This document shows positions 1-8,809 of a stretch of 64,000 nucleotides of DNA, in pieces. The notes beneath the pieces are model-generated. The model was not told where the DNA came from, made no database searches, and saw nothing but the letters and a program-made list of their open reading frames with translations. Within the stretch, counting starts at the first letter, position 1; each line of letters starts with the position of its first letter. Source of the stretch: a virus; IMG/VR virus record IMGVR_UViG_3300027734_000055, positions 1-64,000 of that record, one strand, 5' to 3'. The translations under genes and the position numbers were made by a program.

Positions 1-96
1 CCTGTAGGTGGATCAAGAGCAAACGATGCTGGATTAACGCCTAATGATCTAGTAGGAATAGGTAACGTAGGCACAGTAACAGTATCAACAACATAA
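1..96 (+). CDS. 3' end of zinc-ribbon virion protein (partial)
   Basis: The window opens inside this gene. The last 31 codons match the C-terminus of the complete gene at 61037-61465 almost residue for residue (shared ending NVGTVTVSTT), and the same AAGGAG-type ribosome site leads into the same next gene. The zinc-binding half lies off the left edge. It is the first part of a block that recurs in diverged form at the right end. Confidence 0.8.
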   Translation, partial: PVGGSRANDAGLTPNDLVGIGNVGTVTVSTT

Positions 97-107
97 GGAG
101 AAGTAAC

Positions 108-296
108 ATGGCATTCAGAAAAGCAGCTGACGGAATTACTAAACAAGGTAAAACCAAAGGTAAAAATTTAGGTGATGACGGCGCTACAGTAGCTATTCAA
201 AACGGTCCAGCTAAAAACACTGTCGGTAAATTAAATACTGACATGAAAAAAATGGGTCGTGGCATGGCTAAAGTTGCAGCACAAAAAAGGGGATAA
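108..296 (+). CDS. Small basic virion-region protein (62 aa)
   Basis: A 62-residue Lys/Gly-rich protein of unknown function. The start is set by AAGGAG just upstream. It has no membrane segment and no recognised domain, and the C-terminus is strongly basic (KKMGRGMAKVAAQKRG). A homologue is at 61476-61670. Its place between the zinc-ribbon protein and the adaptor gene suggests a virion or assembly role, which is inference only. Confidence 0.75.
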   Translation: MAFRKAADGITKQGKTKGKNLGDDGATVAIQNGPAKNTVGKLNTDMKKMGRGMAKVAAQKRG

Positions 297-300
297 TAAA

Positions 301-642
301 ATGGCTAAAAACGACTTTCCAAAACCAACACCAGCGGAATCTTATCCATTAGGTCACGCGACTGATAATAAAGACGCTAGTGATTTAACAGGATTTAAAT
401 ATCCATCAGGCGGCGGTAACGATATTGGTATTTATAAACAACCAATGCCTAACCCAAATAGTACAGACATTCATTTCAGTCAAGATCCTAATACATTAAG
501 ATCACAAGAAATTAGTAAGCGAACAGGCGTACAACGTGTAAGCGTAGGTGATCCTACTCGCCCTGCTAAGACTGAAGGTATTACTATGCGCGGTTATGGT
601 GCAGCTACTAAAGGCATTAAGTCTAGAGGCCCGATGGCGTAA
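301..642 (+). CDS. Conserved hypothetical protein next to adaptor (113 aa)
   Basis: The start is taken at 301 (MAKNDFPKPT) because AGGGGATAATAAA precedes it; an in-frame upstream ATG at 259 lies inside the previous gene. The protein is hydrophilic with many Pro, Gly and Lys residues and no known domain. The 61675-62019 copy is clearly homologous. It sits in the head-tail connector cluster and may be a minor virion or assembly protein, but no function can be assigned. Confidence 0.75.
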   Translation: MAKNDFPKPTPAESYPLGHATDNKDASDLTGFKYPSGGGNDIGIYKQPMPNPNSTDIHFSQDPNTLRSQEISKRTGVQRVSVGDPTRPAKTEGITMRGYGAATKGIKSRGPMA

Positions 643-645
643 TAA

Positions 646-1290
646 ATGAATTACACCCAGTTAGTTAATGAAATACAAAGTTATACTGAGAATACGTTTC
701 AAACCGTAGATATAGATACATTTATAACTCAAGCTGAACAACGTATATACAACTCAGTACATCTTCCTGCGCTTCGTAAAAATGTAACAGGAACATTAAC
801 TGCGGGTAATAAATATTTAGCAATACCAAGTAATTGGTTAGCTACGTTTAGTTTGGCGGTTATTAATGCAGACAATGAATATTTATATTTATTAAATAAA
901 GACGTGAATTTTATTAGGCAATCGTTTCCAGACACGGATTCAGATTTTTACGGGGAGCCTGAATACTATGCGGTATTTGATAATTCAGCGTTTATAGTAG
1001 GCCCTACACCTGATGCGTCATACGATGTTGAACTACATTATTTTTATTATCCAGAGTCTATTACTACAGTAGTAGGCGGCCAAACTTGGTTAGGTGATAA
1101 CTTTAGTTCCGTTCTTTTATATGGTTCTTTATTAGAAGCTTACACTTACATGAAGGGTGAAGCAGATGTTATGGCTGAATACCAAAAACGCTACGACGAT
1201 GCTATGCAATTACTTATTCAACTTGGTGATGGTAAGAATAGACAAGATGCTTATCGTTCTGGACAAGTTAGGGTTCCGGTTAGAACATGA
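646..1290 (+). CDS. Head-tail adaptor protein (SU10/phiEco32-type)
   Basis: This 214-aa protein has the look of the adaptor family of podoviruses: an N-terminal helical segment (MNYTQLVNEIQSYTEN) with the TFITQAEQRIYNS motif, a beta-rich middle (YLAIPSNWLA), the F(I/V)VGPTP motif near residue 120, then a LHYFYYPESI strand and a C-terminal helical region (LLEAYTYMKGE). Members form a ring between portal and nozzle. It overlaps the next gene by 4 bases. The second copy at 62019-62654 is of similar length (211 aa). Confidence 0.75.
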   Translation: MNYTQLVNEIQSYTENTFQTVDIDTFITQAEQRIYNSVHLPALRKNVTGTLTAGNKYLAIPSNWLATFSLAVINADNEYLYLLNKDVNFIRQSFPDTDSDFYGEPEYYAVFDNSAFIVGPTPDASYDVELHYFYYPESITTVVGGQTWLGDNFSSVLLYGSLLEAYTYMKGEADVMAEYQKRYDDAMQLLIQLGDGKNRQDAYRSGQVRVPVRT

Positions 1291-1712
1291 TTTTAGGACA
1301 AGCACAGACCACTACGTTTAAACTAAACTTATTACAAGGTTTAGTTAATTTTGATGCGGGGTCACCATATACATATAAAATAGCTTTGTATAACGCGGTA
1401 TCTACTTTAAACAGTGAAACAACTGAGTATACAACGCAAGACGAAATTACAGGTACAGGCTATACAGCTGGGGGAAAAACATTATCTCCTACAATAGGTA
1501 GTGATCCCAGTAATAACACGGCTTATGTTACGTTTGCTAATGTGACTTGGAGCCCTGCAAACTTTACCGCAGCTGGCGCTTTGATATATAATAGCACTAC
1601 AAATGCATCAGTCGCAGTACTAAATTTCGGTGGGGAAAAAACAGCCACTACAACATTTACAATAGAGTTTCCCGCAGCAACTTCGACCACTGCTGTATTA
1701 AGAATTAACTAA
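1287..1712 (+). CDS. Beta-rich virion-associated protein (141 aa)
   Basis: Unknown function. The sequence is Thr/Ala/Asn-rich with alternating hydrophobic residues typical of a beta-sandwich, and no Cys. It overlaps the adaptor stop by 4 bases, so it is translationally coupled. The copy at 62651-63076 has the same length and differs at about 17 of 141 residues. Its position between the adaptor and the fibre suggests a fibre-attachment or tail accessory protein (inference). Confidence 0.7.
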   Translation: MILGQAQTTTFKLNLLQGLVNFDAGSPYTYKIALYNAVSTLNSETTEYTTQDEITGTGYTAGGKTLSPTIGSDPSNNTAYVTFANVTWSPANFTAAGALIYNSTTNASVAVLNFGGEKTATTTFTIEFPAATSTTAVLRIN

Positions 1713-1722
1713 AGGAGTTATT

Positions 1723-2343
1723 ATGAATCAAAAAGAATCAGGCGGATTTGGCGATCAAGCTACTATCAGTTTAAATGCTGGAGCAGCTGCTAATGAAACA
1801 GTAGGCATTGAAGGTTTTTACCGCGTTGAATGTCGAGACGCAGAGGGCAGTTTAAAATGGGAAGAATCGTTTCCTAATTTAGTCAATGCAGTAGGTAAAG
1901 AGTTAATGTTCAATACATTACTTCGTACTACATCTCCATCAACATACACAACTGTTGGACCATTTCTAGGTTTAATTGGTGGCGCTACACCAACATTTGG
2001 TACAGGTTCTGATACCATGACATCACATGCTGGTTGGACAGAATTTACTAACTATACAGTAGGTGCATCAGCAGTACGCGGAACAGCTACATTTAGTGCC
2101 GCAACATCAGCAGGATCAACTCCAACTAATGTAACAACATGTGCAGCTTCTGCAATCACTTACACTATTACAGGTGCAGGTGGTATAGTAAGTGGATGTT
2201 TCTTAGTTACAGGTTCTGGAGCAGTAAATACACAAAGTAATACTGGCGGTGTTTTATATTCTGCAGGCGCATTTGCAGTAGCTAAAACTACAACAGCTGG
2301 CGATACAGTAAGCGTTACATACTCAACAACTGCGACAAGCTAA
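1723..2343 (+). CDS. Tail/fibre-region structural protein (206 aa)
   Basis: The N-terminal half contains a compact globular region (FYRVECRDAEGSLKWEESF) of a type seen in phage virion proteins next to fibre genes. The C-terminal half is Thr/Gly/Ala-rich beta sequence. AAAGGAG precedes the start. The second copy at 63087-63683 keeps the N-terminal pattern (YTFTCYDQDGNVKWEDAF) but the middle differs much more, as expected for a surface-exposed part. Function unproven; it may link the adaptor to the long fibre. Confidence 0.65.
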   Translation: MNQKESGGFGDQATISLNAGAAANETVGIEGFYRVECRDAEGSLKWEESFPNLVNAVGKELMFNTLLRTTSPSTYTTVGPFLGLIGGATPTFGTGSDTMTSHAGWTEFTNYTVGASAVRGTATFSAATSAGSTPTNVTTCAASAITYTITGAGGIVSGCFLVTGSGAVNTQSNTGGVLYSAGAFAVAKTTTAGDTVSVTYSTTATS

Positions 2344-2353
2344 GGAGTCTTAA

Positions 2354-5287
2354 ATGGCTCTTGTAGTCAAGGATCGGGTACAGGAAACTTCCACGACTAG
2401 TGGTACCGGCACACTCACGCTTTCTGGTGCAGTACCAGGGTTCCAAGACTTTTCTACTGCTATTGGTAACGGTAATACTACTTTTTATACCATATATGAC
2501 GGTACAGATTTTACTTGGGAAGTGGGTATTGGTACGGTTGGAGCAGGCACACTAGCTCGTACTACAGTTTTATCAAACTCTTCTGGTACTACATCTCCTA
2601 TTACTTTAGTCGGTAATACTTCTTCTGTATTTTGTACTTACCCCGCTGAAAAATCTATTAATTATGATGCTGATGGCGTCGCAACTATTGGTGAAGTACT
2701 TGGGTATTCTGATACAGGCATTATTGGTTCTTTTGCGTCTACTGTTGCAGGTTATAACCAAGTTGTTGTTCAAAATAAAAGTACTGCTACAAACGCATCC
2801 ACTAACTTCAATGTATCTAATGACGCCGGTACTTCAGGGTCTAATTATGCAGAACTAGGTATTAACTCTTCTACCTTTGTTGGTACAGGCTCATTTAATA
2901 TTGCAGGGGCATCTTACGTAGCATCCGCTTCTACTGATTTAACACTTGGTACATATGGTGCTTACAGCATTCACTTTGTAACTAATAGCAATACAACTGA
3001 TGCAATGACTATCTATAATAATGGTGGTGTTTCATTAGGCACGTTTGGAAATCCGGGTATCAAGAATATAGCAGCTAGTAAATTTGTGCCTGGTTATACA
3101 GCGGTTACCTCAGCAGCTGGTACTACAGTTTTAACAGCAGATTCTAATTATTACCAAAATCTAGTTGGGTCTACAACACAAACATTTAAATTGCCCGACG
3201 CCACAACCTTATTAGTTGGCACTACATTTATTTTTGATAATAATTCCTCAGGGGCTTTAACTGTTGTTGATAATGCATCAGGACCTATTGAGACAATACC
3301 TGGTGGTGCTGCAAGTTTTGTATATCTATATAATAATAGCACCGTTGCAGGTAGTTGGAACACGCACTCGTTTCTTCCAGCATCATACGACTTTAATCTT
3401 ACAACAGCTAATTTTGGTAATGCAGCAATTACTAATGCGGTTTGGAATGGTACTACAATAGCTACAGGTTATGGCGGTACTGGACTTACTACTTTTGCTG
3501 CAGCTAACAACGCTATTTATTCTACATCAAGTTCAGCTTTAGCAGCGGGCACATTACCTATTCAAGCTGGTGGTACAGCAGCTACTACATTCACAGCTAA
3601 TGGTGTTTTATATGGTAACGGTACATCTGCATTAGGTGCGACAGCAGCAGGTACTACAGGACAAGTTTTAATAGGTAATACAGGCGCAGCTCCATCATGG
3701 GGAACAATATCAAGTTCTTTAGTTAGTTCATTTAGTGCGGGTTCTACAGGCTTAACTCCAAATAGTGCAACTACGGGGGCTATTACTTTAGCAGGTACAT
3801 TAGGCACAGGTTATGGTGGTACTAATTTAACAAGCTTTACATCAGGCGGTGCTTTATACGCAACATCAACAAGTGCTTTAACTACAGGCACATTACCAGC
3901 AACTTCAGGTGGTACAGGACTATCTGCTTATACAACAGGCGATATTATTTACGCCTCAGCTACAAACACTTTAAATAAATTAGCAGATGTAGCAACAGGT
4001 AATGCTTTAATTTCAGGCGGTGTTACTACAGCACCGTCATGGGGTAAGATTGGTTTAACTACGCATGTATCTGGCACACTACCTACAGCTAATGGTGGTA
4101 CAAATTTAACAAGTTTTACATCAGGTGGCGCGTTATACGCGACATCAACAAGTGCTTTAACTACAGGTACATTACCAGCGGCTTCAGGCGGTACAAGCTT
4201 CAGTACTTATACAACTGGTGATATTATTTATGCCTCAGCTACGAACACATTAAGTAAATTGGGTGTAGGTAGTAACGGCCAAATACTTACGTTGGCTTCA
4301 GGCGTTCCTTCATGGGCAGCGAGTACAGCAGCAACAACAAGAACTACATCAACTTTTACAGCAACTGCTGGGCAAACAACATTCACAGTATCTTATACAG
4401 TTGGCTATATTGATGTATTTAGAAACGGCTCAAAACTTGCTGTTACAGATTACACAGCTACAAACGGAACATCTATTGTCCTTAATACAGGCGCCAATGT
4501 TGGGGATACTGTTGAAACAGTTGCGTATAGCGCATTGAGTTTAGGCACAGGGGTCACTTCATTTAGTACGGGTACAACAGGACTTACTCCAACTTCAGGA
4601 TCAGGAGCTATTACATTAGGTGGAACTTTAGCTGTAGCTAATGGTGGTACTGGTGTTACAACATCAACAGGCACAGGGAATGTTGTTCTTTCTACATCTC
4701 CTACTTTAGTAACTCCAATTTTAGGCACACCTACATCAGGAACTTTAACTAATTGTACAGGCCTTTCATTAACATCAGGCGTAACAGGCACACTTCCAGT
4801 TGCTAATGGCGGTACAGGCATTACAAGTTTAGGCACAGGTGTTGCAACCTTTTTAGGAACTCCATCTAGTTCTAATTTAGCTAGTGCTGTTACTGACGAA
4901 ACAGGTAGTGGTTCATTAGTGTTTGGAACATCACCTACACTTAATAACCCTACACTTACAAACTATACTGAAAGTGTAGTATCTATTGGAACAGTAACAA
5001 CATCTAATACATTATCACTAACAAATGGTACAGTTCAAACAGCAACACTAACAGCCTCGACTGCGTGTACATTTACTATGCCAACAGCTACTGCTGGTAA
5101 ATCATTTATATTACTATTAAAACAAGCTGCTGCAACAGGTAACGGTACAGCAACATTTACTTCTGTTAAATGGAATTCTGGTGGAGCACCAACGATTACA
5201 GCAACTGCCGGTAAAATGGATATATTATCTTTTGTATCAGATGGTACAAATTGGTATGGTTCATACACTCAAGGTTATACCCCATAA
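2354..5287 (+). CDS. Long repetitive tail fibre (977 aa)
   Basis: The N-terminal ~110 residues (MALVVKDRVQETSTTSGTGT... YPAEKSIN) form a conserved head that recurs at 63694-64000 and is probably the virion-attachment domain. The shaft consists of Gly/Thr/Ser-rich repeats built around GGTG/NGGTG turns, such as LPVANGGTG, TSPTLVTPILGTP and GDIIYASATNT, as found in phage tail fibres. The C-terminal ~100 residues are a Thr-rich beta domain ending YGSYTQGY. No catalytic motif is visible. The stop overlaps the next start by one base. Confidence 0.85.
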   Translation: MALVVKDRVQETSTTSGTGTLTLSGAVPGFQDFSTAIGNGNTTFYTIYDGTDFTWEVGIGTVGAGTLARTTVLSNSSGTTSPITLVGNTSSVFCTYPAEKSINYDADGVATIGEVLGYSDTGIIGSFASTVAGYNQVVVQNKSTATNASTNFNVSNDAGTSGSNYAELGINSSTFVGTGSFNIAGASYVASASTDLTLGTYGAYSIHFVTNSNTTDAMTIYNNGGVSLGTFGNPGIKNIAASKFVPGYTAVTSAAGTTVLTADSNYYQNLVGSTTQTFKLPDATTLLVGTTFIFDNNSSGALTVVDNASGPIETIPGGAASFVYLYNNSTVAGSWNTHSFLPASYDFNLTTANFGNAAITNAVWNGTTIATGYGGTGLTTFAAANNAIYSTSSSALAAGTLPIQAGGTAATTFTANGVLYGNGTSALGATAAGTTGQVLIGNTGAAPSWGTISSSLVSSFSAGSTGLTPNSATTGAITLAGTLGTGYGGTNLTSFTSGGALYATSTSALTTGTLPATSGGTGLSAYTTGDIIYASATNTLNKLADVATGNALISGGVTTAPSWGKIGLTTHVSGTLPTANGGTNLTSFTSGGALYATSTSALTTGTLPAASGGTSFSTYTTGDIIYASATNTLSKLGVGSNGQILTLASGVPSWAASTAATTRTTSTFTATAGQTTFTVSYTVGYIDVFRNGSKLAVTDYTATNGTSIVLNTGANVGDTVETVAYSALSLGTGVTSFSTGTTGLTPTSGSGAITLGGTLAVANGGTGVTTSTGTGNVVLSTSPTLVTPILGTPTSGTLTNCTGLSLTSGVTGTLPVANGGTGITSLGTGVATFLGTPSSSNLASAVTDETGSGSLVFGTSPTLNNPTLTNYTESVVSIGTVTTSNTLSLTNGTVQTATLTASTACTFTMPTATAGKSFILLLKQAAATGNGTATFTSVKWNSGGAPTITATAGKMDILSFVSDGTNWYGSYTQGYTP
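3815..3985 (+). repeat. Fibre-internal direct repeat, copy 1
   Basis: About 170 bases encoding GGTNLTSFTSGGALYATSTS through the IIYASATNT motif. The same stretch recurs 279 bases downstream with mostly synonymous changes, so the protein repeat is under selection or recently duplicated. Confidence 0.8.
4094..4264 (+). repeat. Fibre-internal direct repeat, copy 2
   Basis: Second copy of the unit at 3815-3985, again encoding the GGTNLTSF...IIYASATNT stretch. The pair could let recombination lengthen or shorten the fibre shaft. Confidence 0.8.
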
Positions 5288-6147
5288 TGTTTGCAGCAAG
5301 AAACTTTTTCTTTACTGGAAGTATTCCTAAAGTTAGCGCTGTAGAATATCTTGTTGTTGCTGGTGGTGGAGGAGGTGCTATATTTTCAGGTGGTGGCGGT
5401 GCTGGAGGTTATTTAACAGCAACAGGATATGCAGTTACTCCAGGATCACCAATTACAGTTACAGTAGGTGGTGGCGGAACTGGTGGAACAGGTGCTGTAG
5501 ATAGCACAGCCACTTGGGGCGGCACAGGTAATAATTCTGTATTTGGTTCAATAACTGCTTTAGGCGGTGGTGGCGGAGCAAGCCGACAATCAGGTGCATC
5601 TGGATTAGCTGGAAATCCCGGGGGTTCAGGCGGTGGCGCTTCTCCTGCGGATACTGCTTCAAAAACAGGTGGTGCTGGCACTGCTGGACAAGGGAATAAA
5701 GGTGGTGACCAAGTTAGCATAGGCTGGGGTGGTGGCGGCGGGGGTGGTGCAAGTGCCGTAGGTGCAAATGGATCAGGAAATACTGGTGGTAACGGAGGAG
5801 CGGGTACTGCATCTTCAATTACAGGGTCATCAGTTACTTATGCTGGTGGTGGAGGCGCAAGTTCTTATGCTGGCAATACTTTTGGATTAGGTGGCGCTGG
5901 TGGCGGAGGAAACGGAACAAGTACTGATAATGCTGCAGGTGGACAAGGTACAACAAATACAGGCGGTGGCGGTGGCGGTGGAGGATATTCTACAGGTGCT
6001 GGCGGTGCTGGAGGATCTGGTATAGTAGTCATCAGATATGCAAATAGTTATTCTGATGCAGCATCTACTACAGGTTCACCTACATTTACTAATACAGGCG
6101 GATATAAAATTTATACATTTACAGGATCAGGAAGTATTACTTTTTAA
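5287..6147 (+). CDS. Glycine-rich adhesin-like protein (286 aa)
   Basis: The start is taken at 5287 (MFAARNFFFTG), overlapping the fibre stop by one base (TAATG). After ~30 residues comes VEYLVVAGGGGGA, then about 200 residues dominated by GGGG/GGAGG runs, then a non-glycine C-terminal beta region (IVVIRYA... FTGSGSITF). This matches glycine-rich phage adhesins, where polyglycine helices present variable loops that bind the host surface, as in T-even gp38-type adhesins. A receptor-binding role is inferred from architecture. Confidence 0.75.
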   Translation: MFAARNFFFTGSIPKVSAVEYLVVAGGGGGAIFSGGGGAGGYLTATGYAVTPGSPITVTVGGGGTGGTGAVDSTATWGGTGNNSVFGSITALGGGGGASRQSGASGLAGNPGGSGGGASPADTASKTGGAGTAGQGNKGGDQVSIGWGGGGGGGASAVGANGSGNTGGNGGAGTASSITGSSVTYAGGGGASSYAGNTFGLGGAGGGGNGTSTDNAAGGQGTTNTGGGGGGGGYSTGAGGAGGSGIVVIRYANSYSDAASTTGSPTFTNTGGYKIYTFTGSGSITF

Positions 6148-6149
6148 TT

Positions 6150-6527
6150 ATGGCTCACTTCGCACAATTAGATAATAACAATATAGTGATACAAGTAATT
6201 GTTGTTAATAACAATGAATTACTAAATCAAGACGGTGATGAAATAGAACAAAAAGGTATAGACTTTTGTGAGTCTTTATTTGGACAAGATACAAAATGGA
6301 TACAAACATCATATAATGCTAATTTTAGAAAAAATTATGCTTGTGTTGGTGGAACTTACAGTAAAGAACTGGATGCATTTATTGCACCAAAACCATATAA
6401 TTCATGGATATTAAATGAAACAACTTATGTATGGGAAGCACCAATTTCTAAACCAGACCAAGATAAATTTTATGTGTGGAATGAATTAACAATAAGCTGG
6501 GAAGAATTTAACGGGGAACTAAAATGA
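6150..6527 (+). CDS. Conserved aquatic-phage fibre-region protein (125 aa)
   Basis: The pattern MAHFAQLDNNNIVIQVIVVNN near the N-terminus, FRKNYACVGGTYS in the middle and a Trp-rich C-terminus (W-x-L-N-E... WEAP ... WNE... WEEF) belongs to a small protein I know from many marine and freshwater phages, usually beside fibre genes. Function is unknown; a fibre-assembly or tip protein is possible. It overlaps the next gene by 4 bases. Confidence 0.7.
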   Translation: MAHFAQLDNNNIVIQVIVVNNNELLNQDGDEIEQKGIDFCESLFGQDTKWIQTSYNANFRKNYACVGGTYSKELDAFIAPKPYNSWILNETTYVWEAPISKPDQDKFYVWNELTISWEEFNGELK

Positions 6528-7429
6528 CGAATGCGGTAAACTTAGCAGCTTTTGCAACTAACACAGGATTATCTTTGCCTACATGGACAACGGCGGGAAG
6601 GCCTGCGTCTCCTATTAATGGTCAGGCTGGGTTTAATACTACTTTAAATTCAATAGAAGCTTATTCTACCTCAACTTCTTCATGGATTAGCACTTTATAT
6701 CCTGGTGCTGGTATTGCAAATTCAACAGGTTCTGCTTGGGGCACATCATATACAACTACGGGTTCTGGTACTGTAGTAGCCTTAGCTACATCTCCAGCGT
6801 TAACAACTCCAACTGTTACAACATCTATTGATGGCGGGGCTACATTCGGCGCATTTGCGAGCTCTACTGCATTAACTATTGGTTCTACAGCTACAGGTTT
6901 ATCTTCAACTACTAATATAAATACTGCCGTAACAACAACCGGTACTAAAGCAATTAATATCGGTACGGGCGGTACTACGGGATCAGTTACAACAATTAAT
7001 ATAGGATCTTCTGTTACTGGATCTACAATTGTACGTGGATCATTCTCAGTAGGTTCTGTAACTGCGAATACAACAGATGGCGCAATTTGGGCTTCTAATA
7101 ATATTACAGCTTTTGCAGCATCAGATATTAAGTTTAAAGAAAATGTTAGAGATATTCCTGATGCATTACAAAAAGTTGAACTGATTGGTGGTAAATTATT
7201 TGATTGGTCTGCTGAATATATAGAGTCAATGGGTGGTGAACATGATTACTTCTTGCGTAAATCAGATGCTGGTGTTATTGCACAAGATGTAGAAAAAGCT
7301 ATGCCAGAATTAGTTAGAACTCGTGATGATGGGTCTTTAGCTGTAGATTATCCAAAATTAGTAGCGCTAGCTTTTGCAGCTATAAAAGAATTAAAAGCGG
7401 AAGTAGAAGAGTTAAAGAAGGGTAAATAG
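6524..7429 (+). CDS. Tail fibre/spike with S74 self-cleaving chaperone domain
   Basis: 301 aa. The N-terminal ~190 residues are Thr/Ser/Gly-rich fibre shaft. The C-terminal ~100 residues are an intramolecular chaperone of the peptidase S74 type: SDIKFKENVR at 200-209, where S200 and K205 fit the Ser/Lys cleavage dyad; then GVIAQDVEKAMPELV, LAVDYPKLVALAFAAIKEL and a C-terminal coiled coil (ELKAEVEELKKG). In this family the domain helps fibre trimerisation and is then cleaved off. Confidence 0.85.
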   Translation: MTNAVNLAAFATNTGLSLPTWTTAGRPASPINGQAGFNTTLNSIEAYSTSTSSWISTLYPGAGIANSTGSAWGTSYTTTGSGTVVALATSPALTTPTVTTSIDGGATFGAFASSTALTIGSTATGLSSTTNINTAVTTTGTKAINIGTGGTTGSVTTINIGSSVTGSTIVRGSFSVGSVTANTTDGAIWASNNITAFAASDIKFKENVRDIPDALQKVELIGGKLFDWSAEYIESMGGEHDYFLRKSDAGVIAQDVEKAMPELVRTRDDGSLAVDYPKLVALAFAAIKELKAEVEELKKGK

Positions 7430-7431
7430 CT

Positions 7432-8466
7432 ATGACAATGAACGCGTCAGGCCCAATTAGTTTGGGTGGAGCTACAACAGGACAGTCTATTAACCTTGAA
7501 GTAGGGCAATCAGCTACGGCAACCGTAAGTTTAAATGATGCTAACGTAAGACTTTTAGCAGGTGTTCCAAGCGGTACTATTATTATGCCTACAAATTTTT
7601 ATGGTACGTCTTATAGAATTTCGCTTTCTGTTACTTTAGCTTCTAATACAGCTAATTACTCATTAAATTTATCTACAATATCTAATTATAGATCAGGTGC
7701 TTCAGATATTACTATTACCGTAAATAGTGGTGTGTATATATATTCAACAACTACCGCTGGCTACGGTATGAATCTGACAGGTGGAACTACAGGTGACTCC
7801 CTTACTATAGTTAACAATGGATTTATTCTTGGCCAAGGTGGTCAAGGTGCTAGTTATCCTGCTGCAACAGGAGTAGGTAACGTTGGTGGACCCGCACTTA
7901 ATTTACCTATATCTGCTACAATTAATAATACTAATGCTGCAGCTTATATAGCTGGCGGTGGCGGTGGCGGTGGCGCTTGGAGACAAACTACTACAGTTAA
8001 CGGCGGTGGCGGTGGCGGTGCTGGTGGTGGTCAAGGTGGTTCTGGTACTGCATCTACTGGAGGCGCTGGTGGCGGCATTGGTGCTTCTGGAAGCGTTGGC
8101 GGTGCAGGAACTGGCGGCGTGCCAGGTAGCGGTGCTGGTGGTGGCGGAGGTAGAATCTTACCGGGTGTAGGTGGTTCCGGTGGTACATCTACGACCGTAC
8201 TTGCTCCTGGACAAGGTGGTGGAGCTGGTGGCGGTGGCGAAGGTGGTGGTGGTAATAGAGGTGGTGCTGGAGGATCAGGTTCTGCTGCTGGTGGTGGCCC
8301 TAGTGCTGGCATATATTCATCTGGTGGCGGTGGTGGTTGGGGCGCTACTGGTGGAGCTTCTGGACAAGCTGCGGGTGGTGCTGGTGGTAAAGCAGTTAAT
8401 CTGAACGGTAATACAGTTACTTGGACATCTGGAGACACTACAAGAGTTTATGGTACAGTATCTTAA
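7432..8466 (+). CDS. Glycine-rich adhesin-like protein, paralogue A (344 aa)
   Basis: A short N-terminal segment (ISLGGATTGQSI) is followed by a globular beta region (LSVTLASNTANYSL ... GQGGQGASYPAATG) and then ~170 residues of poly-glycine motifs (AGGGGGGGAW, GGAGGG) ending with a conserved cap (KAVNLNGNTVTW). The globular and glycine regions are closely similar to the protein at 10803-11720. The glycine tract suggests a host-binding tip, as for the 5287 gene. The ribosome site is weak. Confidence 0.75.
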   Translation: MTMNASGPISLGGATTGQSINLEVGQSATATVSLNDANVRLLAGVPSGTIIMPTNFYGTSYRISLSVTLASNTANYSLNLSTISNYRSGASDITITVNSGVYIYSTTTAGYGMNLTGGTTGDSLTIVNNGFILGQGGQGASYPAATGVGNVGGPALNLPISATINNTNAAAYIAGGGGGGGAWRQTTTVNGGGGGGAGGGQGGSGTASTGGAGGGIGASGSVGGAGTGGVPGSGAGGGGGRILPGVGGSGGTSTTVLAPGQGGGAGGGGEGGGGNRGGAGGSGSAAGGGPSAGIYSSGGGGGWGATGGASGQAAGGAGGKAVNLNGNTVTWTSGDTTRVYGTVS

Positions 8467-8488
8467 TTAACAAATAGGAAATATAATC

Positions 8489-8797
8489 ATGGAAGAAAAA
8501 TACGCAGTGCTCGATCCCTCATTAGGGACATATAAAACAGATTTAACAATCGAAGAAGCTAGACAAGCATTTGAAAGTGCTATAAAAAATATGTTTAATA
8601 GTCAACCTTTTACGGTTAATAAATGTATTACGAATGAAAATGGTGATGTAACTTGGTCAAAAATTAATTTATTTGATGTTAATATTAATGTAGAAGTTTC
8701 TGCAAATCCTACTTTAGTTCCAGTAATAGAGCCAGTAGTAGAACCTATTGTTGAACCTATTGTTGAACCAGCCGTAGAACCTACAGCAGAAGGATAA
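8489..8797 (+). CDS. Small protein with Val-Glu-Pro repeat tail (102 aa)
   Basis: The N-terminal ~70 residues look globular (MEEKYAVLDPSLGTYKTDLT). The last ~25 residues are tandem V-x-E-P units (EPVVEPIVEPIVEPAVEP), an extended spacer as in surface or linker proteins. It sits between an adhesin-like gene and a repeat fibre gene. No domain is recognised; a fibre-associated linker is a guess. Confidence 0.65.
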   Translation: MEEKYAVLDPSLGTYKTDLTIEEARQAFESAIKNMFNSQPFTVNKCITNENGDVTWSKINLFDVNINVEVSANPTLVPVIEPVVEPIVEPIVEPAVEPTAEG

Positions 8798-8809
8798 TAG
8801 GGACAATTA

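Larger units (their letters stand above)
1..2650 (+). repeat. Left copy of imperfect terminal duplication
   Basis: Gene order and sequence here repeat at about 61370-64000: partial zinc-ribbon gene, basic small protein, 113-aa protein, adaptor, 141-aa protein, ~200-aa protein, fibre N-terminus. The offset is about 61,340-61,370 bases. The first ~100 bases are nearly identical, while the proteins differ at roughly 10-15% of positions (17 of 141 for the best-conserved pair, by eye). This is too divergent for an ordinary terminal repeat. Confidence 0.9.

Noticed and set aside
3814-4266. CRISPR-like regular repeats
   Set aside because: Repeats are in frame, encode GGTN-type fibre motifs and have no unique spacers; they belong to the tail fibre gene.
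4450-5268. Long antisense frames opposite fibre and glycine-rich genes
   Set aside because: Val/Pro-rich complements of GGT/ACA codon runs without ribosome sites; shadows of real genes.
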